The notes: generated from the sequence alone by a model not told the origin. A DNA stretch of 64,000 nt from Macrophomina tecta (GCA_024180945.1 JAKSGN010000022.1:992001-1056000); one strand, 5' to 3'. Shown: positions 34,265-45,213, counted from the stretch's first letter. A program made the numbers and translations.

Positions 34265-36214
34265 ATGGCTTCTGTCCTGAAGCGCGGCAACGACTCTTCG
34301 GCTGGCCGCGGAGGCGCCAGGAAGCGTGGCCCTGGTGGTCGCGCCGACAAGGACGGCGATATCAGCATGGACGCGCGCGCGCGCAACACCACCAATCGCA
34401 TCGGCAAGAGCAGTGCTCGTGGTGGTGCTAATTCTCGCGCTGGCCCCAACCGCTCCAGCCGCTCCGGCCTCAACATCAACCGTCTCCAGGACGAAGTCGA
34501 CATGCGGGATGCCTCCGGTCAGTCGGCCAGCTCCAAGGCTCGCCCTCGCAGCACGAACAACCCTCCGCGTCTCGCATACGTGAAGCTGCGGGTCAGCGGC
34601 TACAAGAAGAGCAAGGCAAGCGCCAACGCAGACCGCGGGGTTGGCTCCCTCGTCGCCTTCCTCGAGAACAAGGCCACTGCCAACAGGCAGAAGGCCCTGA
34701 AGGCTGGCCGTCTCGCCGGCAACGACGTAAAAGTCAGCATTGTCAACCACCACGAAGAGAGTGACGACGCGCTCACCTTCAATGTTCCCGCCGATATCGC
34801 CAACACCATCCTCCGCATGGACGGTTGGAGCTTCGCTGGTGCCAACCTCTCGATCAAGAAGGCCGACCGCTCGCGCGAACCGACCCCCGAGCAAAACGAG
34901 AACACCGCAAAGCTTCGCGCTACTTTCACCAGCGTGCTCGACCGCCGCTACAACGCTGAGACCAAGCTGCTCGATCTCAGCGCTTTGGGCCAAGATCCCG
35001 ACCTCAAGGCCCTCGGCCTGTTCAACATGGGTAGTGAGACGTCTGCCAAGGTCTTCCCTGCGCTCATGATCCACTGTGATCGCATCTTCAAGTCCGCTGC
35101 GGAGAAGCGGGAGAAGATCAATGCTGTCACCCTCCACAGCAACGAACTTGCCTCGCTCGACAACGTCAAGACCCTGGCCCACACCTTTCCGGACCTCAAG
35201 AACCTCGACCTCAGCAACAACAAGTTCGCTCAGCTCGAAGACCTCCGCCCGTGGAAGACTCGCTTCCGCAAGCTTGACCACCTGGTCGTCTCGGGCAACC
35301 CCTTCGAGCTGTCCGCCCCCGAATATCACGTCGAGATTCTCAAGTGGTTCCCTTCGCTTCGCCTTCTGAACGGCGTTCAGGTTCGCTCGGACGCTGAGGT
35401 CACTCAGGCTGTCACTTGTAGCAAGGAGGGCATCCCGGTGAAGCCTCGCGCCATGCTCGGTGACGAGGACATCACAAACAACTTTGTCTCCATGTTCTTC
35501 CCCGGCTTTGATGCCGAACGCAGCGCCCTAGTCAACGCCTACTACGACAAGGACTCGCAGTTCAGTTTCTCCGTCAACACGCACGCCATGCGCGACCCGT
35601 CTCTGACCGAGTCTCTCACCAAGCAAGAGTGGGAGTCGTACATCCGCCGCAGCCGCAACATGAAGGCTATCAACCACCTTCCGGCCCGCCAGGCACGCCT
35701 CTTTGTCGGCCAAGAGCAGATCCGGGGCGCCTTCGCCACCATCCCCCCCACCAAGCACGCGGCCGACCCTGAGAAGGTCCACATCGAGTGCCAGACGCTC
35801 CCGTCGGTGCCTGATGCTACCGGTCAGTACCCGCAGGGCGTGGTTGGACTTCTGATCACCGTCCACGGCGAGTACGAGGAGATGGACGTGTCCACCGGCC
35901 AAGCCACCAAGCGTCGCTCTTATGATCGGTCCATCACCCTCGGCCCTGGTCTCACCGAGACTGGTCTTCGCGTCATCAACGACATGATGGTCGTTCGCGC
36001 CTACGGCGGCTCCGCTGCCTTCCAACCGGACTCGACTCTCTCGCCCGAGCAAGACCGCCTGGTGCTTGAGTTCAGCAAGCACACGGGCATGACTCTGGAG
36101 TACGCGAAGATGTGTCTCATCCAGAGCAACTGGGATCCGCCCACTGCAGTCGCCACGTTCGAGTCTGCCAAAGCCACACTTCCTGCCGAGGCGTTCAACG
36201 CGGTCGCCATCTAA
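34265..36214 (+). CDS. MEX67: mRNA export factor Mex67 (NXF1/TAP homologue)
   Basis: Single exon, 649 residues from ATG 34265 (MASVLKRGNDSSAGRGG). The Arg/Gly-rich N-terminus (RNA binding) is followed by an RRM-like fold (YVKLRVSGYK..., to ~200), leucine-rich repeats (INAVTLHSNELASLDNV, LKNLDLSNNKFAQL, LDHLVVSGNPFE), an NTF2-like domain starting at NNFVSMFFPGFDAERSALVNAYYD, and a C-terminal UBA-like TAP-C domain (LVLEFSKHTGMTLEYAKMCLIQSNWDPPTA). This is the full Mex67/NXF1 order. The protein pairs with Mtr2 through the NTF2-like domain and carries mRNPs through FG-nucleoporins. The frame is open upstream to about 34037, but that part is leader-like, so I chose the ATG that begins the RGG region. 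Confidence 0.95.
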   Translation: MASVLKRGNDSSAGRGGARKRGPGGRADKDGDISMDARARNTTNRIGKSSARGGANSRAGPNRSSRSGLNINRLQDEVDMRDASGQSASSKARPRSTNNPPRLAYVKLRVSGYKKSKASANADRGVGSLVAFLENKATANRQKALKAGRLAGNDVKVSIVNHHEESDDALTFNVPADIANTILRMDGWSFAGANLSIKKADRSREPTPEQNENTAKLRATFTSVLDRRYNAETKLLDLSALGQDPDLKALGLFNMGSETSAKVFPALMIHCDRIFKSAAEKREKINAVTLHSNELASLDNVKTLAHTFPDLKNLDLSNNKFAQLEDLRPWKTRFRKLDHLVVSGNPFELSAPEYHVEILKWFPSLRLLNGVQVRSDAEVTQAVTCSKEGIPVKPRAMLGDEDITNNFVSMFFPGFDAERSALVNAYYDKDSQFSFSVNTHAMRDPSLTESLTKQEWESYIRRSRNMKAINHLPARQARLFVGQEQIRGAFATIPPTKHAADPEKVHIECQTLPSVPDATGQYPQGVVGLLITVHGEYEEMDVSTGQATKRRSYDRSITLGPGLTETGLRVINDMMVVRAYGGSAAFQPDSTLSPEQDRLVLEFSKHTGMTLEYAKMCLIQSNWDPPTAVATFESAKATLPAEAFNAVAI

Positions 36215-37585
36215 AACGGTCACCAGCAACTCATGTACTTAACTTTCGAGTACGACCTTTGGACAAATTATTTAAAGGAAAAAAAAAAAAAAAAGAATAA
36301 CATGGAAAAGATACCCGGCCCAATGAGGCATCTGCATAGCGAAGGAGTTGTTTCGGCATTCTGTTTCCTATTTTGTGGCAATCGATAAGCATGACAGTAC
36401 GGATTGGTGGGTTTCGACGAACCATCTCTACCAGCAGAGCTCCTCGAGTCCCCGCAGTCTCGGGATCAGCGGCTCTTGGGAAAGGTTGACTCTCTTTTCT
36501 CAGCTGTTTTATTCACGCTATCTGATCAGCCTCGCTTCCCGTCGGATTGGTTCGCGCGGCCAACGCGGACTTGAAGCTCGAGGTCAGCGATCAGCCACTT
36601 TCTTATTTTAGTGGTTCACAGCAGCGATCGGCATGGAGCCTGGGTGAGGATTTGCGTTTGGGGTCGCTTTACTTTCGTTCAGGGACGGGGTTGCAGGCAT
36701 GGATGGGTTGGTTACTTGCGGAATAGAGGCTCACAGGAACACAAGGATTGGTTCAATGGCACTGGAACAGGATGTGAAGCGCAGCAACGGCTCCAGAACT
36801 GAGACCATGAAGACTACTAATGTTAAAAAAAAACACATGGAAAATTGTAATCACATCCGCAGCTCTCCCGTGTGACTCTTGATTACTTTCCTCGCTGACT
36901 CAGCTCCATGCCTTCCGCGGGGATCTGACGGAGTTACAGGAAGCAGTACTCGTCGCGATTCCGCCACAATTTGGATGGCTCGATGCACAAAGACTAATTT
37001 GCTCGTTGAATGGTGGAGGTAATTGTGATTATGCGGCGGTGTTGACGACAGCCCATGGCGGGGTAGAGCAACGCCAGGGCGGGCCGGCGGGGCGGAGGGT
37101 CAGCCAGGCACCAGATGATGTGGCGAGCGCAGGGGCTGCTGTGGCTGGTGCGGACGAAAGAAGGCGGCGAGCGGAGGGGCCAGATGCTTCAAACATACGA
37201 GCCAAGGAGGCCACATTGCAGCCGGCCGGTGGAGCGATAGTCGTACTAGGCGCGCTGCACTGGTGGCATGACGCTGGTTGCTCGAGGAATAGAAAACGGC
37301 AGAGGTGACGGGTGCGCCACCGTGTCAGTCAGCGCGGCTCCCTGTCGCATCCGTCCGCTCGCTCGCCCGGCCGTCACCATTCACAACATCTGGCCTCTTT
37401 GACTTCAGCCCACCTCTTTGTACCGCTCTTCCGCCTCCGAAACAAGCCATCACTGCCTCCGTCTCATGTGCCTCTAGTTAAAGGTGCGTCCCCCGCCCTG
37501 CCGCAATCCGCCGCCACGCGACTTGTGCCCGCTGCTGATGATTGCCGTGTGCTAACCTCCGCCGTGCTCCGCAGTATCCCACACC
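36215..37585. other. intergenic between MEX67 and ERO1
   Basis: The MEX67 3' end with an A-rich tract at 36279-36296, then no recognisable gene. ERO1 promoter sequence occupies the right half. Confidence 0.45.
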
Positions 37586-39496
37586 ATGCGCCGAACAACG
37601 CGCTTCTACCTGGCAGTCTTCGCCCTGCTGGGCTCGTCCCATGCCGCCTCGCACTCCCAGCAGCACAAGCCCGAACAATGCGCAGTAAGCCCGGTTTCTT
37701 CGCAGTCTTCCTCCTCGGCCGCCGCGACCACCTACCGGCGAGCAGCGCCCGCCGCATTCGCTCCCAAACGACGCGAACGAGAACGTCGTGCTAAACATTG
37801 CTTCTCCCAACAGTTCGAGCCCGGCGCCGTCGTGTCGGACGCGTGCGCCTCCTACGCCGATCTCGAGGACATCAGCGACGAGATCCAGCCCTACCTCGAC
37901 AAAATCACCAAGGAGACCGACTTCTTTTCCTACTGGCGCCTGAACCTGTACAACAAGAAGTGCCCCTTCTGGTCGGACGAGAACGGCATGTGCGGCAACA
38001 TCGCCTGTGCCGTCAACACGCTCGAGAATGAGGAAGACATCCCGCTGGTGTGGCGCGCCGAGGAGCTGGGCAAGCTCGAAGGACCCAAGGCGGAGCATCC
38101 GGGGCGCAAGGTGCGCGAGGAGAAGCACCGGGAGAAGCCGCTGAGGGGCTCGCTGGGCGAGGATGTGGGCGAGAGCTGCGTGGTGGAATACGACGACGAG
38201 TGCGACGAGCGCGACTACTGCGTGCCCGACGACGAGGGCGCGTCGGCCAAGGGCGACTACGTCAGCTTGATCGACAACCCGGAGCGCTTCACCGGCTACG
38301 CCGGCGTGGGGTCCCAGCAGGTCTGGGAGGCCATCTACCGTGAGAACTGCTTCTCGAAGCCCCAGCCGAGCGGCGACGTGACGCCTGCGGGCAGCAGTTT
38401 GGGCATGACCGGTCTCTCCAGCGGTCCCCACGGCCAGGCCGCCCACGACCTCCGGAACGTCATGAAGAACCAGCCGCTGCAGCAGAACGTCCAGTCCGCC
38501 ATCGCCAAGGGCGCCCAGCCCTCGACCCGCGTCGACCAGCTCGAGTTCGACGACGAGTGCCTGGAGAAACGCGTCTTCTACCGCGTCGTGAGCGGCATGC
38601 ACGCGTCCATCAGCACGCACCTGTGCTGGGACTTCCTCAACCAGACGACGGGCCAATGGCACCCCAACCTGGCCTGCTACGAGCGCCGCCTGCACAATTT
38701 CCCCGACCGCATCTCGAACCTGTACTTCAACTACGCCCTCGTGCTGCGCGCCGTCGGCAAGCTGCGCTCCCACCTCGAGAACTACCAGTTCTGCAGCGCC
38801 GACCCGGCGCAGGACGCCCAGACCAAGTCGCTCGTGCTCTCGCTCATCGACACTATCCCGCACAACCAGCGCGAGCGCATCTTCGACGAATCCGTCATGT
38901 TCCAGGACTCGCACGCCGCCGTGCTCAAGGAGGACTTCAAGCACCGCTTCCGCAACGTCTCGCGCATCATGGACTGCGTCGGCTGCGACAAGTGCCGTCT
39001 GTGGGGCAAGCTGCAGGTCACCGGCTACGGCACCGCGCTCAAGGTGCTCTTCGAGTTCGACGAGCAGGACCCGGCCAGCGCCCCGCCCCTCCGCCGCACA
39101 GAGCTCGTCGCCCTCGTCAACACTCTCGGCCGCATCAGCCACTCCATCCACGCCATCAAGCAGTTCCGCCGCATGATCGAAGAGCGCGACGGCCTGCGCA
39201 GCGCGCCCGCCAAGGCGCCCGCGGGCGAGCCGACGGACGCCCCGCTGCTGATGCCCACGCCGCTGGCGGACGCGTACGAGGCCAAAAAGAAGCTGGAGGA
39301 GCGGCAGAAGGCCGACGAGGCGGAGCGCCTGCGGAAGATCCAGGAAGAGGAGGATGATGGCTACCCGGAGTTCATGCGCAGGCCGAGGCTGAAGGACCCC
39401 ACCGCGTGGGAGGCGGCCAAGGAGGAGGCCGAGTTGGTGTGGGAAGCGTTTTGGTGGGTGTTGAGGCAGTGGGCGGCGATGCCCGGGAAGCTGTGA
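37586..39496 (+). CDS. ERO1: ER oxidoreductin Ero1 (thiol oxidase)
   Basis: Two exons (37586-37684, 37814-39496) give 593 residues. The 129-bp intron is a multiple of three and happens to be open, but it has GTAAGC..CAACAG borders and encodes nothing family-like. MRRTTRFYLAVFALLGSSHA is a signal peptide. FFSYWRLNLYNKKCPFW leads to the shuttle cysteine pair in MCGNIAC. The redox centre is Cys421-x2-Cys424-x2-Cys427 in DCVGCDKC, next to FAD-binding RLWGKLQVTGYGTALKVLF. GYAGVGSQQVWEAIYRENCF and SISTHLCWDFL are also typical. The enzyme reoxidises protein disulfide isomerase in the ER lumen with FAD and O2, making H2O2. The C-terminus contains charged coiled-coil residues and a Trp-rich end, with no HDEL signal, as in other fungal Ero1 proteins. 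Confidence 0.95.
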   Translation: MRRTTRFYLAVFALLGSSHAASHSQQHKPEQCAVSPVSSQSSSSAAATTYRRAAPAAFAPKRRERERRAKHCFSQQFEPGAVVSDACASYADLEDISDEIQPYLDKITKETDFFSYWRLNLYNKKCPFWSDENGMCGNIACAVNTLENEEDIPLVWRAEELGKLEGPKAEHPGRKVREEKHREKPLRGSLGEDVGESCVVEYDDECDERDYCVPDDEGASAKGDYVSLIDNPERFTGYAGVGSQQVWEAIYRENCFSKPQPSGDVTPAGSSLGMTGLSSGPHGQAAHDLRNVMKNQPLQQNVQSAIAKGAQPSTRVDQLEFDDECLEKRVFYRVVSGMHASISTHLCWDFLNQTTGQWHPNLACYERRLHNFPDRISNLYFNYALVLRAVGKLRSHLENYQFCSADPAQDAQTKSLVLSLIDTIPHNQRERIFDESVMFQDSHAAVLKEDFKHRFRNVSRIMDCVGCDKCRLWGKLQVTGYGTALKVLFEFDEQDPASAPPLRRTELVALVNTLGRISHSIHAIKQFRRMIEERDGLRSAPAKAPAGEPTDAPLLMPTPLADAYEAKKKLEERQKADEAERLRKIQEEEDDGYPEFMRRPRLKDPTAWEAAKEEAELVWEAFWWVLRQWAAMPGKL

Positions 39497-40684
39497 GTTT
39501 TTCTTTGTCTTCCTGTCATCTTCTCTTCTTGAGGATGGCACGGTCTTGCTGGGAGAGGATTTTTGTATTGACGTGTTGGACAGTCTCAAAATCTCCATCA
39601 TGGAGTTCGGTCGCCTTTGGGACTATTGGTTGGGCTTGCCCGTCAAGCCGAGGAGTTGGGAGTTTAGGGTCCCCAAGCCGAGGGAGGAGCTTTGAGTTTC
39701 CCCCCGCTTTATGTGCTTCTCTTTTTTTGGGATGTATTTGAACTTTTGGGTTCTTGGGCTTCTGAGAGAAAGACCCTGTACAGAAGAATGGCTCTCATGG
39801 GCTTTTTTGCGCATTACTTCACATCATAGCGAACGGCGTTTGAATCGGAATGAGGATTTCATTTTGAAGAGAGTGCCAACTGAATGGTTCTTGGGATACA
39901 AAAAGGCTGTATGTAGACGCAGCGGTGGTGTTGTGAATAGACTTCTTCGCTGGGAGCATTTTGATTCTGATCCTTCATGGCCATTCAACGTCCAAAAGCG
40001 GCTTCATGTTATTTGGTCACTCAATCTAGCGTTCTCTCGGCTCTGGCATTAAATCAGCTCCTAACGTAAGAATGCAGTAGATGTGTACTAGGGTTCCAGC
40101 TTCGCTCATTCAGTGTAGTACCATGTCATGCCACCATTAAGTTACATACACCCAGGCAATTCCCTGTAAATATCATAACAATTGCCATTTTAAAGGAGAT
40201 TTGGAACGCAAGAGAGACTCCGGGGCGTTTTAAAGGAGAGCAATTAATCGTGCACCAATCCCCCACACTCCCACCCGAAAGCACTAACCGGGACCCTTAT
40301 AAACTCCAAATACTAAATATTCTAATATTACTAACCTAAAGGTAGACTCCAACTTCTATATAGCAGTACCAGAGTTTTACAATATCACGTTATTGTTAAG
40401 ATAATTACAATTTCATCGAAATGCTTGGCGAAATGGGGTTAGATTTCTGAATTGCATGCGAAAGTTGTGCATCTTGTTCTCCCGAACAGAAGATATTCTT
40501 CGGTTTAAGGTAAAATGTACTATTTTCCATGCACTCTGAATCCGACAGCCCGGTCGCCTGTGTGGAAATTCCTGTTGGTCTCGGCTATATTCCACGTTCG
40601 TGGCTTCCACAAGCCTTCCCTCCCCTGAGTCTCAATGTGTCCATCACACACCATTCCAAGCCAGCCGAACTTTGGCTGATATCC
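39497..40684. other. intergenic, no gene seen
   Basis: ERO1 3' region, then AT-rich sequence with no coding pattern. Confidence 0.4.
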
Positions 40685-42610
40685 TCACATGAATACGATC
40701 AAGCCTTTGATGACAACCGGAGAGTTAGCCTCAGCAGCTTTGTTCGCCGTGCTATGGACGAGACCGGCATCTGCGACCAGAGGTTTCATGTGAGCCCACA
40801 ACATGGCCATCATGTGCGCTCTGGGCGGCTCGCAGTCGCTCGCTATGACCATGAACGCCATGTAGTTATCCAGGCCTGTCCGAAATACCCTTTGCGCCAA
40901 GCGCTTTTTCGCGTCCGCCTCTCTGTCCGTTTCGATGGCCGTTCGGACTGCGCGGCACATGGTGTCTCCTCGAAGGCTTCCTACGTCGGCGCTGTGGCCG
41001 CGCACTATGCTCACCAAGCGCGAGATGCCGAAACGGGCAGAGCAGTTTGTCAGGAGCAATGTGCTGTGGTTCCTTCTGTGTCTTGGTTATTGCTGAATAA
41101 GGCCGACGACTCTGCCGCAACCACGCGCATCTGACGGGATAGTTCCGCTAAGTCGCTGCCCCCAGACTAGAGCTGTGAAAAGTTTCTGCCAGATTTCTGT
41201 GGAGGCCTTCGAAGGGGAACGTTGTTGGAGACTGCGTGTATTTATCACCCTTAACGGGCTTTATCAGGGATTTCACGCTACACAGAACCTCACGGTAACT
41301 GGCGGGTTGATGATCCGTCTCAGTCGGGCTTGTGAGGTGCAAGGCCTCAAGGCCGTCGGAGGTAGGCAGGAACTTTTTCGCGTCTTGAAGCCTCTGGAGA
41401 CACCGCTCTTGATCCAATAATTCACCCTCGACGCGTTCTCAGAACAGCTGAACCTAATGGTGTAGGCCAGCGCTGCCTGCGAAAATGCTCTAGCTGCTAT
41501 GACTGGTTCCTTGGACTCATTTGCCATCTTTTTCACAATCCACAACAAAGCGCTGCTTGAACGAGCACAAGAGGACGTGCGATCCCCCAAATATGTCGGC
41601 GATCCATAGGTGGCAAATTGTAGAGGCATCAACTCCGTAAGACCAATTCATCCTAGCCGGCACTTCGAGCCTTGCTGAGACTCCCTTTGCCACGTTTTGC
41701 CTACAATCAGATGAATCATGACCATGTGCGAGCCAAAAGAGGTACGCTGACATGGAATTATGAAAAAAAAAAAAAAAAAAGAAATATTTCGAACATCGGC
41801 AGTCCCTTCCTTCAAATCACGTTCAGGGTATTGCCAAAGAAGTTGTAGTATTTTCCACGCGCTCTTCCGAGAGAACGTGAACTATAAGCATACCAGACGG
41901 GCCCTGCCAGACCAAGGTCCTTAGTAGAGGCTTCATGCTTCCCAAAGCCGCCATCAAAGAGCTCTTTAGCGGCCGAGCATTTGTCGAATGTGGAGCTTGG
42001 GAATCGGTAGGCAGCATTTCTTGCCTTGACCTCGAGCCGTTCGATTTTGGCTGAGCCGACTTGCTGATGCTTGGCCTGTGATAACATCCATTGCCATTGC
42101 AAATTATTTTCCTGCCAAGAAGCCCCAGCGACCATATGCCGCATTTCTGGTGATCAATCCGAATCGATTCTGGGGCAGGAGTGGCGGAAATTTCAGCAGC
42201 GTTGTATGCCAATGTTCCGCCATACCTGGTCTGGATATCATTACTCTCTTCATTACCAACAAGGTAAAGAGCGTGCCCGAAGTATAAGATGCGCGCACTT
42301 ACAGATGGCATCCATGGACGCCCGCGCTCGTGAGCTGTAGGACCGAGATTTCTGTTTCGTATCTTTGCGAGAAAGTTTTCGAGTTCCAGATCTCCGTGTG
42401 CAACACCAAAGGGCATGGAGAGCTTGCAATACTCGAGTCTCCTCACGGCAAATTACGACTTTTGACGTGTAGCGGTACTCTGCTCAGCCTCAGAAAGCTT
42501 CGCAAAGTCCCCCCCGTCGGCGGACTCCGTCACAATCAAAAGCATTACGCTCCGTCCCCGGATATTCCACGCGTAGCCGAACACGTTCGAGATGTACTCC
42601 TGGCCAGATA
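40685..42610 (-). pseudogene. decayed serine/threonine kinase-ankyrin repeat gene
   Basis: Reading the minus strand from ~42610, pieces of a kinase domain appear in changing frames: VFGYAWNIRGRSVMLLIVTE with ESADGGTL (end of N-lobe and hinge), a catalytic loop GVAHGDLELENFL (HRD replaced by HGD), the activation/APE segment YGGTLAYNAAEI, and KCGIWSLGLL (DxWSxG with Gly for Asp). Further down come repeat-like helices (AARAFSQAALAY, NYWIKSG) at ~41500, and an ankyrin-like stretch around 40700-41050 with DNYMAFMVIASDCEPP. Several frameshifts and stops separate them. Order and strand agree with one fungal kinase-helical repeat-ankyrin gene, of the type found among nonself-recognition or signalling proteins. 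It cannot make a protein now. Confidence 0.55.
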
Positions 42611-43622
42611 GACAGACAATCGTCTACTGTAGCGTATGGCTGAAGCGGGATTAGCTGGGGCATACACGACGCTGGTTGGGTCATAGCATACGAACGGCAA
42701 ACTTATTACCAAACAACATGCTTAGGCATGCTAGTGGTTTAATCACTTCCCTTTCCAATGGTGGAGCCACCTAATGGATTTCGGTGCGTAAATTCAGTAG
42801 TACCTTATTTAATCAATGATCCGAGTCATCCTGAAAGTCTAATCAGTTATCGGGATATCTTGAACTTACGCTACGTCCATTTCCGTAACGGGTGTGATAT
42901 ACACAGGCCATCAACCACGCTATCAGAGACCAACCGCTAGTCGAGAACACCTCCTCCCGCCCGCCGCAGGCCCCAGTCACGCGCCGTGCGCCAAGGCCCG
43001 CGCCAGACACTCGCCTCACCAGACCGGCACGCCCTGACGTGCGCGGGCGACGTAGCCCAAAAGCGCAAAAATTAGCGGTCATTTAGTGGTACGCACGCCT
43101 CACTTCAGTGTTGTGTGGCTGAGAGGGAAGCTTGTTCCTGCACTGCTGCCCAAATGAGGCACAGCGGGTCCCTCCTTCCCTGGATTGCTTAAAACAGACG
43201 TCGCTTGGACCTGAGACACAATTCCGAAGAAGAGATTGACTTTTTTTTTCTTTTTTTCCCGCGTGTCCCGCAGGAAGGTCTGCCGACATGCACGTTTTAC
43301 TCAGGACCCTCTCTGCTCCTGGAGTCGGGAAGTATGCTAGGTGCGGTGGATGCGAGAGAGACATGTGGTCCGGGCTCAGCGACATTGGTCCGTGTGCCAC
43401 CTTATCTCACGTGGTCAGACAGCATTCGCAGAGGGCTAGGTGGTCGATGCCTTTGGCGCTAGTATGTATTAGGCCTGGCAAACTTTAGTAAACTTTAGTA
43501 ATCTCTAGTAAACTCTAGCAGCTAATAACAGCTTACTACGCTAAACTCTCCTATAACCCTCTACCGAAGCGTGTAAGAGCAAAGTATATAAGTTTTAGTA
43601 AAAGACGTTATCACGAACCGGA
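42611..43622. other. gene-free stretch with short repeated TTTAG/CTCTAG words
   Basis: No gene. From 43483 to about 43520 there are three to four copies of a (A)AACTTTAG/AACTCTAG word that resembles a C-to-T mutated form of the 9-bp minisatellite unit found at 44381. Confidence 0.4.
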
Positions 43623-43892
43623 TGTCACGAACCGGATTTACAACGAGTAGTTACGCCGGGTAGCAAGAGAGTAGCTGAGTCAGCAGACACGTGCATAGCA
43701 TTCACCGAACGCATATTAGGAATGACATTCACCGACTGCGGATTAAGAATTACCACGTAAAGGAGCAAAGGCCACCTCTATATAACTTTCTTATTTTTGC
43801 TCCTCTTCCTCTCCTTCTTCCCCTTCTCCTTTAGCTTAGAAACTTCATTAATCTAAACCCACTTTGAACTTGATTCAGTGTAGGTCGTGACA
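43623..43892 (+). mobile_element. LTR-like 270-bp element with perfect 8-bp inverted termini
   Basis: Begins TGTCACGAACCGG and ends GGTCGTGACA; the terminal eight bases TGTCACGA/TCGTGACA are exact inverses with TG..CA ends, as in LTRs. A TATA-like CTCTATATAACTTTC lies at about 43775-43789, followed by a CT-rich stretch. No flanking duplication is seen. The first 13 bases also occur just upstream in mutated form (ATCACGAACCGGAT, from 43610), which may blur the left border. Probably a solo LTR of an old element. Confidence 0.55.
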
Positions 43893-44238
43893 ATCGTATA
43901 ACTACTTCGTAAGACTATATAGCTCTGAACATATATATACTACTTTAGAAATGGACGCTCTAACACCTCGTATAATTTATAAAGTAAGAAGAGGACTTAT
44001 AATTATATTATTAAGTAGTTTCTTCTACGGAATTTTCGAAAATCACCTATCGGAAAGTAATCACCCCAACGAGTAGAGGTATAATATATATACTAAATAT
44101 ACTTAAGCTTATTCTTAGATATCCTAACTATTAGCTTAGTATTAATTTCCTTAATAACCGGTACGTTGTGTGTGAATAGGTATATATAATCGATATAGAC
44201 TTACGGCGGTTAGTTCGCCGGTACGGCACAACACTTTA

Positions 44239-44265
44239 GAAACTCCAGAAACTCTAGGAACTCCA
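44239..44265 (+). repeat. short three-unit copy of the 9-bp minisatellite
   Basis: Three units (AACTCCAGA, AACTCTAGG, AACTCCAGC), followed by GTGAATTACGGGCGAGGA, a diverged copy of the sequence that follows the main array at 44488. Confidence 0.7.
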
Positions 44266-44380
44266 GCAGTGAATTACGGGCGAGGATTAGCCTTAGTAAA
44301 GAGGCCTATCCGCGTGTTCTATCGACTTTATGGTTGGGCCTGTTTCGCAGCCAGCGTATGCGAGACGGCATTTGTCCAGG

Positions 44381-44488
44381 AACTCCAGAAACTCCAGAAA
44401 CTCCAGGAACTCCAGGAACTCCAGGAACTCTAGAAACTCTAGAAACTCCAGGAACTCCAGGAACTTTAGGAACTCCAGGAACTCCAGT
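44381..44488 (+). repeat. 9-bp minisatellite, 12 units of AACTCCAGG
   Basis: Twelve head-to-tail 9-bp units. Variation is almost only C-to-T (AACTCTAG, AACTTTAG) and a last-base G/A change. It produces an artefactual (Asn-Ser-Arg)n frame. Confidence 0.9.
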
Positions 44489-44536
44489 AGCCAATCACGG
44501 GCGAGGACGAGGTCTATTAGTGTGGCTAGTTCCTCC

Positions 44537-44656
44537 CGTCGCATCCTCCGTAACTTCTTTAATCCCATTATCGCAGTCCTTACTGCTGATTACTTTCGCC
44601 GCATCCTCCGTAACTTCTCCAATCCGATCATTGCAGTCCTCACTGGTTGGGTGACG
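44537..44656 (+). repeat. 60-bp tandem duplication
   Basis: The word GCATCCTCCGTAACTTCT occurs at 44541 and again at 44601, and similarity extends through CAGTCCTxACTG. Two diverged copies with exact 60-bp period. Confidence 0.75.
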
Positions 44657-44661
44657 CCGCG

Positions 44662-44720
44662 TTGTGATTGGCTACTGGAGTTTGCTCGAGTTTCTGGAGT
44701 TTAGTGGAGTTTGATTGTTA
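44662..44720 (-). repeat. inverted copy of minisatellite and flank
   Basis: GTGATTGGCTACTGGAGTTT is the exact reverse complement of the end of the main array plus its flank (about 44479-44498). Further inverted units (GTTTCTGGAGTTTAGTGGAG) follow. Confidence 0.8.
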
Positions 44721-44877
44721 CCGCTATACCCGATATAGACGTCGCCTAACCCTCAAACCGAGGGGCTGACTACGCGGTAAGAGCAGACGGTGGAGATATG
44801 GTTGATATACATCCGAGGCTTGACGGGCCGTCACGTGTATCGATGGTACTCCACATCGGAAACGCCGGCGATGTTTG

Positions 44878-45213
44878 TTAGCGGAAGGAATCGCTACCAA
44901 GAAAAGAGGGGAAGCTTTCGTCCAGATGGCCAAGGAGCGTTTCGAGTCCGGATATATTCTCAGTATCGTGGATGTACTTGCACTGGCTTGTCCCATATTC
45001 TAGAGGATAGCAATCCTGCCCTTGGGTGTTACAAGTATTCCGCTGGACGCGCCCTCCCGCCGGAATAGGAGTCTCACAATCCTCCTCGTCATCAGTGGTC
45101 GGATCTGTCCGAATGGGGAAAGGATGGCCGCCAACGGTTACACAAGGAAGCGGTTGGGCTTCGAGTTGGGCAACGCTGACAAAAGGGAGAGGGGAAGATG
45201 ATGCAGCAAACAT
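44878..45213 (-). CDS. possible small cysteine-containing protein, unrecognised
   Basis: A 111-residue frame with five cysteines (PCVTVGG, DCETP, TCNTQG, DCYPLE, QCKYI) and an N-terminus of moderate hydrophobicity. It may be an exon or relic of a secreted protein. No firm start, homologue or splice signals. Confidence 0.22.
   Translation of the reverse strand: MFAASSSPLPFVSVAQLEAQPLPCVTVGGHPFPIRTDPTTDDEEDCETPIPAGGRVQRNTCNTQGQDCYPLEYGTSQCKYIHDTENISGLETLLGHLDESFPSFLGSDSFR

Noticed and set aside
33626..35329. 567-codon open frame antisense to MEX67
   Set aside because: Shadow of the GC-rich MEX67 coding strand; Val/Leu/Gly-rich antisense composition, no motifs.
37478..39601. 707-codon open frame antisense to ERO1
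   Set aside because: Codon-bias shadow; monotone Leu/Val/Arg/Ala composition and no domain.
43460..43490. TIR-like TAGGCCTGGCAAACT as a transposon end
   Set aside because: No inverted partner or target duplication found nearby.
44330..44704. (Asn-Ser-Arg)n protein
   Set aside because: Direct translation of the 9-bp minisatellite; repeats of length 3n stay open in any frame.
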